A stretch of 64,000 bases of DNA from Arachis hypogaea (Eukaryota > Streptophyta > Magnoliopsida > Fabales > Fabaceae). Numbering within the stretch: position 1 is the first letter of the stretch; each line of letters begins with the position of its first letter. Made by a program: the position numbers and the translations under genes. Under the pieces are notes generated by a model. That model searched no databases, was not told the DNA's origin, and saw only the letters and a program-made list of their open reading frames with translations. Positions 45,626 to 57,790 of the stretch are shown piece by piece. Location of the stretch: contig NC_092045.1 in assembly GCF_003086295.3 (NCBI RefSeq), positions 26,044,890-26,108,889 on the forward strand, given 5' to 3'.

Positions 45626-47282
45626 TGATGAGCGGATAATTTATACGCTTTTTGGCATTGTTTTTAGATAGTTTTTAGTAAGTTTGAGCTACTTTTAGGG
45701 ATGTTTTCATTAGTTTTTATGTTAAATTCAAATTTCTGGACTTTACTATGAGTTTGTGTGTTTTTCTGTGATTTCAGGTAAATTCTGGCTGAAATTGAGG
45801 GACTTGAGCAAAACTCTGAAAAAGACCGACAAAAGGACTGCTGATGCTGTTGGAATCTGACCTCCCTGCACTCGAAATAGATTTTCTGGAGCTACTAAAC
45901 TCCAATTGGCGCGATCTCAACGACGTTGGAAAGTAGACATCCAGAGCTTTCCAGCAATATATAATAGTCGATACTTTATTCGGAAATTGACGACGTAACT
46001 TGGCGTTGAACGCCAAGTACATGCTGCTGTCTGGAGTTAAACGCCAGAAAAACGTCATGATCCGGAGTTGAACACCCAAAACACGTTATAACTTGGAGTT
46101 CAACTCCAAGAGAAGCCTCAGCTCATGGATAGATCAAGCTCAGCCCAAAAATACACCAAGTGGGCCCCGAAAGTGGATTTATGCATCAATTACTTACTCA
46201 TGTAAACCCTAGGAGCTAGTTTATTATAAATAGAACTTTTTACTATCATATTATCATCCTGGATTGTATTTTGAATCCTGTGATCACGTGTTGGGGGCTG
46301 GCCATTCGGCCATGCCTGAACCTTTCACTTATGTATTTTCAACGGTGGAGTTTCTGCACACCATAGATTAAGGGTGTGGAGCTCTGCTGTACCTCAAGTT
46401 TCAATACAATTACTATTACTTTCTATTCAATTCTCTTTTATTCTTATTCCAAGATATACGTTGCACTTCAACTTGATGAATGTGATGATCCGTGACACTC
46501 ATCATCATTCTCACCTATGAACGCGCGTGACTGACAACCACTTTCGTTCTACTCTTGGCCGGGCGCATATCTCTTAGATTCCCCAACAGAATCTTCGTGG
46601 TATAAGCTAGATAGATGGCGGCATTCATGAGGATCCGGAAAGTCTAAACCTTGTCTGTGGTATTCCGAGTAGGATTCTGGGATTGAATGACTGTGACCAG
46701 CTTCAAACTCCTGAAGGCTGGGCGTGATGACAAGCGCAAAAGAATCAAGGGATTCTATTCCAACCTGATTGAGAACCGACAGATGATTAGCCGTGCTGTG
46801 ACAGAGCATAGGAACGTTTTCACTGAGAGGATGGGATGTAACCATTGACAACGGTGATGCCCTACATACAGCTTGCCATGGAAAGGAGTAGGAAGGATTG
46901 GATGACTGTAATAGGAAAGTAGAGATTCAAGAGGAGCATAGCATCTCCATACACTTATCTGAAATTCCCACTATTAATTTACATAAGTATTTCTATCCCT
47001 TTTATTTTCTTTTTACTATTAATTTTCGAAACCCAAAACTATTTAATCTGCCTAACTGAGATTTACAAGATGACCATAGCTTGCTTCATACCAACAATCT
47101 CTGTGGGATCGACCCTTACTCACATAAGGTATTACTTGGATGACCCAGTACACTTGCTGGTTAAGTTGAACGGAGTTGTGAACTATGGTATTGGCATCAT
47201 GTTTTTGGCGCCATTACCTGGGAATGAAAAGTAATGAATTTTGCAAAATGGAATAACAATTGAATCACAATTTCATCCACCA
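45626..47282 (+). repeat. A 3' LTR (1574 bp) plus an 83-base tail
   Basis: The first 1574 bases match the 5' LTR. The tail 47200-47282 begins like the primer region (TGTTTTTGGCGCCATTACC) but then differs completely from the 5' side and ends ATCCACCA. The ATTTC target duplication follows the tail, so the tail was part of the DNA that integrated. Element B has the same tail. Confidence 0.88.
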
Positions 47283-47287
47283 ATTTC

Positions 47288-48811
47288 TCTCACTACCCAG
47301 AATGCCTTGTGTTCCACCTCCACAGGGAGGTGGCAAGCCTTTCCGTAAACTAGGCGGAAGGGGCTCATCCCGATTGGTGTCTTGTATGCTGTCCGATATG
47401 TCCAAAGCGCATCTTGTAGCCTGGTGCTCAAGTCCTTCTAACGAGGCTTGACTATCTTCTCTAGGATACACTTTATCTCTCTGTTAGACACCTCTACTTG
47501 TTTGTTAGTCTGCGGGTGGTAGGCAGTTGCTACCTTGTGGACAATCCCATGCTTCTTCAGTAGTCCTGCTAATCTCTTGTTACAAAAGTGAGTGCCTTGA
47601 TCACTCACGATTGCTCGTGGTGATCTAAAGTGACAGATAATATGGTTTCTAACAAAGGAGACAACAGTGTTAGCATCATCAGTACGGGTAGGAATGGCTT
47701 CCACCCATTTAAAAACATAATCTACAGCTAACAGTATATAAAGATAACCACTAGAGTTTGGAAATGGACCCATGAAGTCAATACCCCAAACATAAAAAAT
47801 TTCATAGAATAGCATAATTTGTTGGGACATCTCATCCTTCCTGGATATACTCCCAAACCTTTGGCATGTGGAACAAGATTTATAGAAGGCAGTAGCATCT
47901 TTAAAAAGAGTGGGCCACCAAAATCCACAGTCTAAAATTTTTCTAGCTATTTTTTGGGGGCCAAAATGTCCACCACTCTCTGAGGAGTGGCATGCCTCTA
48001 AAATGGACTGGAATTCTGATTGAGGCACACACCTTCTAATTATCTGATCAGCACCATACCTCCACAAATATGGGTCATCCCATATATAATATTTGGACTC
48101 GCTTTTCAGCTTGTCTTTCTGATGCTTAGTAAAATTGGGAGGAAAGGTATGACTAACTAGATAATTAGCTACAGGTGCATACCAAGGAACTATTTCAGAT
48201 ACTGCATGCAAGCTATCAAATAGAAAAGCATCATTGATAGGAGTGGAGTCATCCTTATTGTGCTCAAGGCGACTCAAGTAGTCCGCCACTAAATTCTGAG
48301 AACCACTCCTATCCTTAATTTCTAAATCAAATTTTTGCAGTAGCAGTATCCAACGGATTAGCCTTGGTTTGGACACTTTTTTAGCTAAGAAATATTTTAG
48401 AGCTGCATGGTCTGAGTGCACTACCACCTTAGTACCAAGTAAGTAGGCTCGGAATTTATCCAGAGCAAAAACAATGGCTAGAAGCTCTTTTTCAGTGATA
48501 GTGTAATTGGACTGAGCAACGTCTAATGTCTTTGAAGCATATGCAATCACAAAAGGATCCTTACCTTCGTGCTGGGCTAGCGCCACTCCTACAGCATGGT
48601 TGGAGGCATCACACATAATCTCAAAGGGCTGGCTCCAATCTGGTCCTCTCACAATTGGAGCTTGAGTCAAGGCGATCTTCAGCTTATCAAATGCTTCCAT
48701 GCAGTCCTCACTCAACTCAAACTCAACATCCTTCTGCAATAGTCTAGATAAAGATAAAAGCCACCTTACTGAAGTCCTTGATGAATCTTTGGTAAAAACC
48801 TGCATGGCCAA
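47288..48811 (-). pseudogene. H RNase H and integrase (N-terminal and core)
   Basis: Minus-strand frame 48811-47438 and its continuation to the insertion point. RNase [29 protein letters not shown] and [10 protein letters not shown]. Integrase: zinc-binding HHCC region ([12 protein letters not shown] and CSTCQRFG), DDE core with [15 protein letters not shown] and VEVSNREIK. The normally conserved Gly before QVEVSN is Lys. A stop after IVKPR (near 47438) and a frameshift against the RT frame near 48755 inactivate it. It then reads [12 protein letters not shown] and [19 protein letters not shown] up to element A. Confidence 0.92.
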
Positions 48812-49655
48812 GGAACGAACGAACTTCCCTCACAGAGGAGGGGTAAGGTAAACTAGAAATGACATCTACCTTTGCTGGATCTATAGAAATACCAGTATTA
48901 GAGACAACGTGTCCTAGAACAATACCTTGTTGGACCATAAAATGACACTTTTCAAAATTCAAAACAAGGTTTGAACTAACACACCTGTCTAATACTCTAG
49001 CTAAACTATCCAAGCAAAGGCTAAAAGAATCACCATACACACTAAAGTCATCCATGAAAAATTCCATATAGTCTTCAAGGAGATCTGAGAAAATACTCAT
49101 CATGCATATTTGGAACGTTGCCGGTGCATTACATAAGCCAAAAGGCATCCTCTTATAAGTGTACGTTCCAAAGGGACATGTAAAAGTAGTTTTATCCTGA
49201 TCTTTAGGAGCTATATGAATCTGAAAATAGCCAGTATAACCATCTAGAAAATAGTAATGTGATTTACTTGACAGGCAATCAAGCATCTGATCGATAAATG
49301 GTAAGGGGTAGTGATCTTTGCGAGTGGCCTGCTTGAGATTCCTGTAATCAATGCATACCCTCCAGGAGTTCTGCACCCTAGTCGCAATGAGCTCTCCATG
49401 CTCATTCTTTACTGTTGTGACTCCAGATTTCTTTGGAACCACTTGTACTGGGCTGACCCATTCGCTGTCTGAGATTGGGTAGATGATGTCTGCCTCCAGT
49501 AGTCTGGTCACTTCCTTTTTGACAACCTCTAAGATGGTGGGATTCAGTCTTCTTTGGGATTGACGGACAGGCATTCTGTGCTCACAAACTTGAGGGCTGA
49601 TGCCTACTATATCCGCCAAACTCCACCCAATTGCTTTCTTGTGTCTTCTTAGCAC
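48744..49655 (-). pseudogene. H reverse transcriptase
   Basis: An open 303-codon frame with the Ty3-gypsy RT signature: WVSPVQVVPKKSG, WRVCIDYRNLKQATRKDHYP, LDGYTGYFQI, TFTCPFGTYTYKRMPFGL, catalytic FMDDFSVYG, VLGHVVS and [16 protein letters not shown]. Catalytic aspartates are present. It is separated by a frameshift from RNase H downstream and by an insertion of about 130 bases from its upstream linker ([17 protein letters not shown] at 49800-49880), so the pol protein cannot be made. Confidence 0.93.
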
Positions 49656-50004
49656 ACAACGAGCCCATATCTTTGCTTTTCTATCAATCTCTACCTATAG
49701 TCTTTTTGCCCTGGTGTATCTCTTTCACATTTCAAAAAAGTCTGGAATCTTGGGTTACTAATTGGTGGAATACTAAGCAACCTGAAATAAGCAGTTGCTC
49801 CTCTTGTTGGAAAGTGAGTTCCCTTGCAATGATAACTGGGAGCTTCTGGTTATCCTCAAGGTAAGCATACTTGAGGTGGGGTGGAATGGGCTTTAACTCC
49901 AATCTTTGCTCATGGCTAGGCACTTGATCACCTGGAGCTAGTGACGGTTGTAATGTGTCTCCGTCTTGTCCAGGGGGTATCCCCACACTTGCACCTTGCT
50001 CCAT
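49656..50004 (-). pseudogene. H protease-RT linker with inserted segment
   Basis: The frame 50004-49732 holds [14 protein letters not shown] and [14 protein letters not shown], the stretch before RT in Athila pol, then runs into about 130 bases (near 49661-49790) with no match to the family before RT resumes at [12 protein letters not shown]. Confidence 0.7.
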
Positions 50005-50256
50005 GTGCCTCTCCTCTACTTCCTCCTGATGAACTACAGCTACAGTCTCATCAATGACGTCGCACTAGAAGATGGAATGGTCTTCCGGAGGATGCTTCAT
50101 AGCCTCATTCAGATTGAAGCTTACTGCTCGGCCGTCTATCTCAAAAGAATAAGTTCCTGAGAGTGCATCCAACTTGAACTTTGAGGTCTTCAGGAATGGT
50201 CTTCCGAGCAAGATGGATGACGGTCTTCCTAAGTTATTTTAGGGCATCTCCAAGAT

Positions 50257-50817
50257 TTAGAAGTCAATGGGAAATGTGAGCCCCTTGATGCTCACCAGCA
50301 CATCCTCAGCAATTCCAACCATTATAATAATGCTTTTATCTACTAACACAAAATGAGCTGCCGACCTTTTTAAGAGAGGGAGTCTCAAAGCATCATATAT
50401 AGACAAAGGCATAATACTCACGCACGCTCCTAAATCACACATGCAGTCAGAAAATATTACACCTCTAATGATACAGTTAACCATGCATGGACCTGGGTTA
50501 CTACATTTTGTCAGGTATATCCCCCATTAAAGCAGATATGGAACTACCCAAAGGAATAGTTTCTAATTCATTAATTTTATCCTTATGTATGCATAAATCT
50601 TTCAGAAACTTTGCATATTTGGGTACTTGCTGAATAACATAAAAAGGGGAACAGTTACCTCAACCTTTTTGAAGATTTCTACCATTTTGGGATCAAGTTC
50701 CATCTGCTTTCTAGGCTTCCTTGCAAGGTGTGGAAATGGAATAGGGATGGCGTCTCTGGGAGTTTTACCTTCTTTTGGTGTGCCATTCTCTGGTTGAGTT
50801 ACTTCGTCTTCAACCAT
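50257..50817 (-). pseudogene. H protease region
   Basis: Frames 50817-50602 and 50484-50257 share one phase, with a stop between. They hold ARKPRKQMELDPKMVEIFKKV and then CDLGACVSIMPLSIYDAL, the aspartic protease active site in DLG form, followed by VLVSIKGLTFPIDF. In-frame stops make it dead. Confidence 0.8.
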
Positions 50818-50838
50818 GTCTTATACTTCATCTTCCTC

Positions 50839-52521
50839 CTAAACATCCTCCACTTCAACCATGTCCTCAGCTGGGGCGTATTCTTGTGGTCTCGGCTCCT
50901 CATGATTCCTTTTTTGTAGTGTAGTTCCGGAACTCAAGGTGATGGCATTGATGCCTCCCTTAGGGTTGGGTAAAGGTTGAGAAGGAATTCCACTGGAGCT
51001 TGAAGGCTGGTTGTTGGAGTTGTTCAGTGATCCAATCTGTGAGACGGGAGCTTGTAAAGTAGAATTCAGACTGTTTAAGGTAGAAGTAAGGTTATTCTCC
51101 ATGGTTTTCTGTCTTTGGTCAATATAGTGTAGCAACTTGTCATTAGAAGAGGAATGGGATAAGTAATCTAAGGGATCTGCTGTTGGTTGTTCTGAGGCGC
51201 TTGGGATTGCGTTTGGTGAGGTACTCTGTAAGGCTGGTTTTGGTTCTGCTGTCTGTTGTTGTTATTCTACCTATGATTTCCATTGTTGTCTCTGCCTCCT
51301 CTGTTGTAGTTATCCCTCTATTCCTGGTTGGGATTATCTCTCCAACCCTGGTTGGAGTTGTCCTGCCAACTTTGATTGTAGTTTCCACCTTGGTTGTAGT
51401 TGTCGCCTTGTTGATAGTATCCTTGATTCGGGCGATCATAGAAATTGTGAGTAGCTGCTAAGGTGTTGTCCTCATGTTGGAGCTGTAGACACTCATCAGT
51501 GTAATGACTATAATCAGCACATATTCCACATACTCTCTGAGGAACCAGTTGATGAATCTGTTGTGATAAGGGAGGCTGAGGTTATTGTTAATTCAAGTGT
51601 ATCTGCTTCAGTAAGTTGGTCATCTCACATAGACTTTGTGTGAGAGCAGTAGTCTCCTTGCTAGAGGAGACCTCTGCCACAGCCTTGGGATGGTTGTTTC
51701 TGTGCTTGTGATTTTGAGCGGACTCAGCTAAGTCGGCAATCAGTTGCCATACTTCTTCTGTGGTCTTGTATTTTTTCAGAGAATCATTGCTCGCACCATC
51801 TAATGTAGTCTTGTCCTGAGGCTTCATGCCCTATGTGAAGTAGCTAATCAATACCAACTTATCAATCATGTGGTGGGGGCATGCGTCGAGGAGATTATTG
51901 AAATGCTCCTAATACTCGTAAAGAGTCTCAGGCTCCTTGAATAATCATTGAAATTTCTTTCCTCAATCTATCAGTAACTTCAGCTAGAAAGTATTTTTCT
52001 AAGAATTCTCTCCTGAGCGTGTCCCAGTTAGTAACAACTGCTTCAGGTTGAGTGTAGTACCACTCCCTCGCCTTTCCCTCGAGAGAAAATGGAAAAGCTG
52101 CTAGCAGGATAGAAGTCTCAGTAGCACCATTACGCCTACCAGTAGAACAGGCTGTCTGAAAATGTCTGAGATGCTTGAGAGGTTCTTGAGCAGGTAGGCC
52201 ATGATACTTCGACAGTAGATTGATTAGTGCAGTCTTCAATTCAATATCTACATACATATTTGGATGACGCGCTTGGAAAAGTGGTAGTGTAAAGTTCAGA
52301 GCTCCTTCTTCCTGGAGAGTAATCCTCCTGGGAGCTGCCGTGTTCTCTACGCGTAAATCAACCAAATCAATAGGAAAGGAGCTTGTTTCTTCCTTAAATG
52401 ACGTTTCAGATTCGTCCTCAGAAAGAACTAACCGATGCCGAGCCCGTCTTATATGTGAGATATTTCTTTCAATTTCAGGATCAAATACGGGTAGGCTCGG
52501 ATCAGGTAGTGAACGCGTCAT
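50839..52521 (-). pseudogene. H gag
   Basis: Starts at MTRSLPDPSLPVFDPE (52521). The capsid core reads LPAQEPLKHLRHFQTAC, LLAAFPFSLEGKAREWYY, NWDTLRREFLEKYF, then stops at 51928. It continues in another frame with YKTTEEVWQLIADLAE (51827-51588), a Q/N/R-rich region (to 51143) and SLNNSNNQPSSSSGIPSQ (51135-50839). At least three disabling changes. The family role is particle assembly. Confidence 0.85.
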
Positions 52522-52612
52522 TCAATGAAAGAAACATACAGCTCATGGTAATAAAATAGAAAAAAATGCAAATAAATAAATTCCAACCAATAAATTAGCA
52601 CACTGTTGCAAC

Positions 52613-52630
52613 TCTCCAGCAATAGTGCCA
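52613..52630 (-). promoter_or_regulatory. H primer binding site, decayed
   Basis: Minus-strand TGGCACTATTGCTGGAGA, five bases after the LTR end. It differs from the tRNA-Asp-type site of E1 and A by five transitions, as expected for an old methylated copy. Confidence 0.75.
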
Positions 52631-52635
52631 AAAAT

Positions 52636-54139
52636 TGTCGAACGAAAAATCACCGATCAAGAGTTTATAAAGAGAACAACGTTGCAAGTATAGTTCTTAA
52701 CCAATGAAGATACTGCGTATCAATTTAAAAGAGTTGTCATAAAATTTGGAAATAAAATACTGGGAGTATGAATCTCAGGTCGTCTCCCAACGAGCTGACA
52801 AAAGAGTGCTATTTTATTGATCAGAGGTTTTCCAAGGATTTTTAAGAGTTGAAGAATAGAGAGATAAGTGGTTGAGAATTTATATAATCAAATAAAAAGC
52901 CTTGACCGGGGGTAGATTAATTGGAAGTTCTATCCTTGTTGGAATTTCTCAAGTGTAGCTTCAAGAGGTTATTATTTTCACTTAGTTAATGCTTACTAAA
53001 TAAAGGAAAGTCAAGTGATTGAGCTAATTCTTATTTGCAAGTCCTAATCCTCTCCCTTGGGAAGAATTAGCATTAGTAAATAGAGAATTATCCAATAAAT
53101 TCCAAATTAACTAATCGCTTGAGCATTCCAACTCAAGGGTCTCCTCTTAATCACCCCCCAAGTCAAGTGAGAGTTCTACTCCATTGACATGAATATAACT
53201 TTCACAGAATTAAGAGAGGAATAAAAGTGAGACATGATGAACAATAATTGAAAATCAATTAAAAGTAAAAATAGTTCTTTGCATTAATAAATTCCAAAAA
53301 TAATCCAATTGTAACTCTGAATAAAGATTAAGGATATGGAAGAGTAAGGGACAAAGAAAACAAACTAGAATAAATAAAACTTCAACAGAGGTAGCAACTC
53401 TTCTCAATATCCCAATCAATAGCAAAAAAAAATAAAATTCTAAGAACTATGAATGTGAAGAAAACCTAGAGGAAGCAGTAGCAATCTCTGTCTATATTCC
53501 AAAAACTAAACTAAAACTATGCAGAATGAGAATGTGCTTTGAGTCTCTGCTGTTCCCTGGCTCTAGTCTGTGCTTCTGGGCCGAAAACTGGGTCTAAAAC
53601 TGGCTCAAAATTGCCCCCAGCGATTTTTTGCAGCTGTTGTACGTCACGTATGTCACGCGTACGCGTCAGTCACGTGTGCGCGTCGTTTGCAAAAAGTCCT
53701 TGTCACACGTACGCGTCAGTTACACGTACGCGTCGCTCGTCCTCTGTGCTAATCACGCGTGCGTGTCAAGTGCGTGTGCACGTCGCTATGGAATACTCCA
53801 ATTCATGCGCACACGTCGGCCATGCGTGCGCGTCATGTCTCACTGGTCAGCTCTATCGTTTCTTTGTGTTCCTTCCATTTTTGCAAGCTTCCTTTCCATT
53901 CTCCAAGCCATTCCTGCCCTGTAAAGCCTGAAAACACTTAACACACATATCACAACATCGAATGGTATAGAGATGGATAAAAATCTATAATTTAAAGGCT
54001 CTGGAAGCAAGTTTTTAATCATAGTATTAAATCAGGAAGGCAAACGTATAACATGCTAATTACATGAGCATGTGTAGGAGAAAGGTGATAAAAACCACTC
54101 AATGCAACACAAGATAAACCATAAAATAGCGGTTTATCA
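52636..54139 (-). repeat. H 5' LTR (1504 bp)
   Basis: Minus-strand start TGATAAACCG at 54139 and end GTTCGACA at 52636. The ACGCGTACGCGTC palindrome cluster (53640-53835) is better preserved here than in the 3' LTR. Frames of 98-130 codons over it on the plus strand are artefacts. Confidence 0.92.
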
Positions 54140-54144
54140 AGCCT

Positions 54145-55726
54145 ACATCCAGTCTCCATCACAACAATGATGGAATTTCACTATAATCATGCTAATTATA
54201 GACACCAATTCTCCCTAGGAACTACCCTTTCTATCAGGGACAAGTCCATAATCTATCCCTAATCCTGAACTTGACTTGGTCATCTACCAAGCTTTCAACC
54301 GCTAAGTGCTAACCCAACTTTCAAGGGGATTCCCACAGAATGATGAAACACAACATAGATGTACAAAGGACCTCTAGGATATCTATGGCTTTTTCTTTTA
54401 ATTTTGTATACTCTGTCTTTTTCCGCTCTATGGCTTTTTCATACAAACCTCACTGTTTGCCTTTTTCCATGAGACTCAAGACAGACAAAACTAAACAGAA
54501 CAATACAACATGAAACACATTGAAAGAGAAGAACTTCTGTTAGCTTGGGTAGCTATAAGAACTCTGTGCTTTCACTATTTTCTCCTTGCTTCAAGCCTTG
54601 GCTGTTCACCCTTATTATAGAAGGGGAAGCCTCCAAGGTTGAAACGATTGAACCGAGCCAACTTCTTCTTCTTCAATAACAAACCGGTTCGGACAGAGAG
54701 AGAAGAGAGGGAAACGAACGCTAAAACCAACATGCAATTACCTCTCTCTCATCCCATCTCATCAAGTTTCATCAATCTGAGCCTTCCATCTTGACTTGGT
54801 CCCCAAAAAGGATTTTTGGCCCTTGATGAACCCTTGATCCTTGACATCTTATTCTGCTCTATCTTCAGCTTCTTCCCCACGTAGCTACAGTAGCTACCTC
54901 CTGTGATGGATGAATGAAAAGTAGAGACGAGCCATATCCCAGGGATCTTCTTCTCTGACCGAGTTGGATCTTCCACCATTTTTAGGCATGGTAATCTTGA
55001 GACTTCTTCACCACATCTTACCATATGTGGTAAAGATCTCAGCCACACCATACTGTAGATCTTCTTTTTGCTAAGGACATCATCACCTTAGGCCTTTTCT
55101 TGCTTCTAGCTTCTTCTTCCTTCGTCTGATAGCTTGTTCTTCTTTTCATCTTCCTTTGATGGATGTGACCAAAACTGAAGAGAGAGAAGAAAGAGAAGAG
55201 AAAAGAAAAGCTTTGGAAGTAATGAGTGAAATCAATTAAAACCAACTTCCCGTGCTTTTTGCCTAGTAACGTGTAAAACTCATTTAATGCCATCAAATCA
55301 TTTTCAATTTTTCTCTTTCCATTTGCCAAGGCATTAACTCAAGTTAATTGATTTTGAATTTCATTCTCGGAGAGAAGAGAGTAACCGAACTAAACATGCA
55401 AAATTCCTTCCTTCTTTCTTTTCAATTCGGACCAAGCCTGTTGGTCTTTCACCAAAGGTTTAATTTGGGCTTGTTCAATAAAAACTGGCCCAACTATCAT
55501 AGTAATAATTCAGCCACCTATTTTAAAATATTTTTGCACAAGGCTGATTATTTTTGCCAACCATTTTGGGCTTTAAGTTTTCTTTATGCCCAATGACAAA
55601 ATATGCAAGCAACAAAATTATTAATTAACAAATGTAAACTAAAATTCAAATTAATAATTTTGTAATTAATTATTTTAATAATGTTTGGTCATCATCAAAT
55701 TAATTTGGAGTTTTTCAAACTCATCA
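54145..55726 (-). repeat. right part of the solo LTR
   Basis: Continues the LTR begun at 30634-30902. No coding region; small frames (54749-55329) are in decayed LTR leader sequence. Confidence 0.6.
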
Positions 55727-55731
55727 ATTTC

Positions 55732-57300
55732 ATTTCCAATTTGGGATCAAGCTAGCATTTGCCTTTGTTTTGTGATTTATTTGGTTGCTATGATGAATTT
55801 TTTATTTAATCAAAGCATTTGAAATGATGCACATAAGCTGTTTGATGAAAAGCCTCAGAAATAAGATGGGTCATTCCAAGTTTTTTTGGAATTGCTTCCA
55901 TAAGATATAATGTTCTTTGGGGGATTATGTTTGGATATAACTAATTATAAAGAAAAGTATGGATGGAGAATAAACGAATGGGAGAAAATAATTGATCGAG
56001 TGAGCAAGCTACATCAGTGGGTCTTGCTCATGAGAAACTTTTATTTCTACTTATCCAGCCTAGGCTACTGGCAACAAGTCCTCACTGTTGTCCATTCTGC
56101 CTGAAAAAAAAAGAGAATCGAAAACAAGCGATCACTTAGATTTCAAAATAGGTATCACACTTAATATTTTTCTAGGTATTAGAAATTCATATTCTCATTC
56201 ACCCTGTTTTTCTCCTATGTAGGTCTGGTGAAGGAAACTAGAAGTTAATCCTTAGTACTCACATGGATGCATTTGAAGAGAGAACTGCTGTGAGTACCTT
56301 TAAGAACTTGAAAACTGTGGATATTTTCTTCTGTTAATCCTATGCTTTTTGAATTGTGGCTATTTTAAAGGTTGATTTGAAGAACAAACATATACGTAAA
56401 TTCTGCTTATAGGATTTGAAGGAGTTCATGTAAAAGCATCTTCCTCGTTAATTAATTACTAATAACAAGGTCTTTACTTATAGAGTTGTTGGTTCTGCTT
56501 CCAACATATACACACACAATATGGATATGAATATGCTAAGCTTATAAGGAGGATGAACCCACCAAGGTAACTTCCTCGATTTCTTATTATTATGGGGTCA
56601 GTTTAGTACTTTCCTTCATCTATTACTCAAATACCTGAGGTTTTGCTTCTTTCATCAAAATAAGACACTACTACCAATTTTGGAATCACCTCAATTTTCC
56701 TTTTATTTCCAAATTATGTATTTTTGTTTTTTGAAATTTGTATTAGAAAATCAAAGTTTTGTCTTCGTCTTCGTTTTGTTCAATTTTCACACTGTTCGGC
56801 CAGATCTTCCCCTTCATTAATCATAATTTTGTTTTGTTTTGTTTTTTCATGGACCTTTCAAATTTTTCTTAATCATAATTTAGCATAGTCGATTTTAATT
56901 TATTGCTACTATCTCAGAATATTTTTATGTGATTTGTTCTGAGGATCATTATCAACATGTATTAAATCATGAATCTAATTACTCCTGTAGGGTTGTGATT
57001 GACAACAATGCTTGTGAAGATGCCACTGTTATTTAGGTAAATCTTGTGCTATACAATCTCTTTAGGGTTTTGCCGAAATTGAATTGATAACAGGAAAGAT
57101 TCTATTATGTCGGTTATTTATTATTATTGTTATTTCAAATTTTCAATGTTTGGATGTTTTAGAATAATAATTTATCGCATTTTACTAAAACATTGTTTAA
57201 TTTTTCAGCCATAAGTGTAAATGATCAGTTGCTATATCATATACTGAAGCAAAGTAAAGGATGCATTACATAGTAATCACATATCACTTCTATTAAATAA
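55732..57300 (+). other. CACTA interior, no clear gene
   Basis: About 1.6 kb following the right solo-LTR duplication. A 64-codon frame at 55910-56104 is unrecognised. Some GT/AG-like borders suggest exons and introns of a CACTA gene, but none can be assigned. Confidence 0.35.
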
Positions 57301-57314
57301 TTTGTTGTATGTTT

Positions 57315-57790
57315 CTAGCTAGGTTCAAAATCAATGCAATGAAATTGTTGATCCTAGTTTGCAATCACTTTCTTGGGGTCCTTCAAACAAAGTAACAAGT
57401 TATTCAATTTATAAAGTAAATGAATATACATTTCATACTCTTTCAAGGGCAAAAGAAAATAAAATCGATAACACTGGTATGTCTGTTAAAAGTGATGCAG
57501 GCAACGGGAAAAGTGATTGGTTTGGAGTATTAGAAGATATATTCGAGATTGAATACACACTGGTGGTGACTCTAATCGAGTTGTTTTGTTCAAATGTTAA
57601 TGATATGATCCAAGTCATCCAAATGGAACACGTATTCATAATGACTAAAAATAACTGAAGTCAACTATAGTAAAAGATATCGCCACTATGATCCTTTCAT
57701 TGTCACCCGAAAAGCTAAACAAGTTTACTTCTTACTTTATCTTGGAAATTGCAAGTCTATGTGGCGTGTTGTTGTAAACACTAACTAAGA
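57315..57790 (+). pseudogene. CACTA transposase-associated DUF4216-like fragment
   Basis: The first frame holds NKVTSYSIYKVNEYTFHT and SDWFGVLEDIFEIEY, then after a frameshift near 57655 RYRHYDPFIVTRKAKQVYF and WRVVVNT. This order is the DUF4216 pattern found at the C-terminus of plant En/Spm TNP2-type proteins. Stops and a shift show it is dead. Orientation agrees with the CACTA end at 29913. Confidence 0.75.

Larger units (their letters stand above)
36927..47282 (+). mobile_element. A: non-autonomous gag-protease LTR retrotransposon with a second ORF
   Basis: A 10.36-kb insertion into the integrase gene of H. It has a 5' LTR (36927-38500), a tRNA-Asp-type primer site, gag-protease (40023-42347), a palindrome array, a second ORF (43375-44523) and a 3' LTR (45626-47199) plus an 83-base tail (47200-47282) that precedes the target duplication. 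There is no RT or integrase. About 25 differences between the two 1574-bp LTRs, counted by eye (about 1.6%), make it older than E1 and younger than H. Possibly the Feral/FIDEL group described in Arachis, but I cannot confirm this. Confidence 0.92.
30903..54139 (-). mobile_element. H: Athila-type Ty3-gypsy element, dead, interrupted by element A
   Basis: LTRs at 52636-54139 (5' in element sense) and 30903-32398 (3') are flanked by AGCCT. Without the inserted element A and its 5-bp duplication, H is about 12.9 kb. Order on the minus strand: 5' LTR, primer site, gag, protease, RT, RNase H, integrase, a 3' ORF, 3' LTR. All genes carry stops or frameshifts. The LTRs differ clearly more than those of A or E1, in line with H being older than A. 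The pol layout and tRNA-Asp-type primer site place it in the Athila/Tat group. Confidence 0.92.
30634..55726 (-). mobile_element. solo LTR (about 1.85 kb) split by element H
   Basis: On the minus strand it begins TGATGAGTTTGAAAAACTCC at 55726 and ends ATAACCATCA at 30634, with TG/CA ends and a 5-bp ATTTC duplication. Its own DNA is 30634-30902 and 54145-55726. The pieces join across H's AGCCT duplication to read a continuous phrase (CGTGGTTCAG to CAATGT, AGCCT, ACATCCAGTC) seen in legume copia-type LTRs. No internal region is present, so it is a product of LTR-LTR recombination. The copia assignment is from memory. Confidence 0.65.

Noticed and set aside
47200..47282. Tail read as the start of a second tandem element's internal region
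   Set aside because: The target duplication and the restored integrase frame place the insertion boundary after the tail, and no further internal sequence follows.
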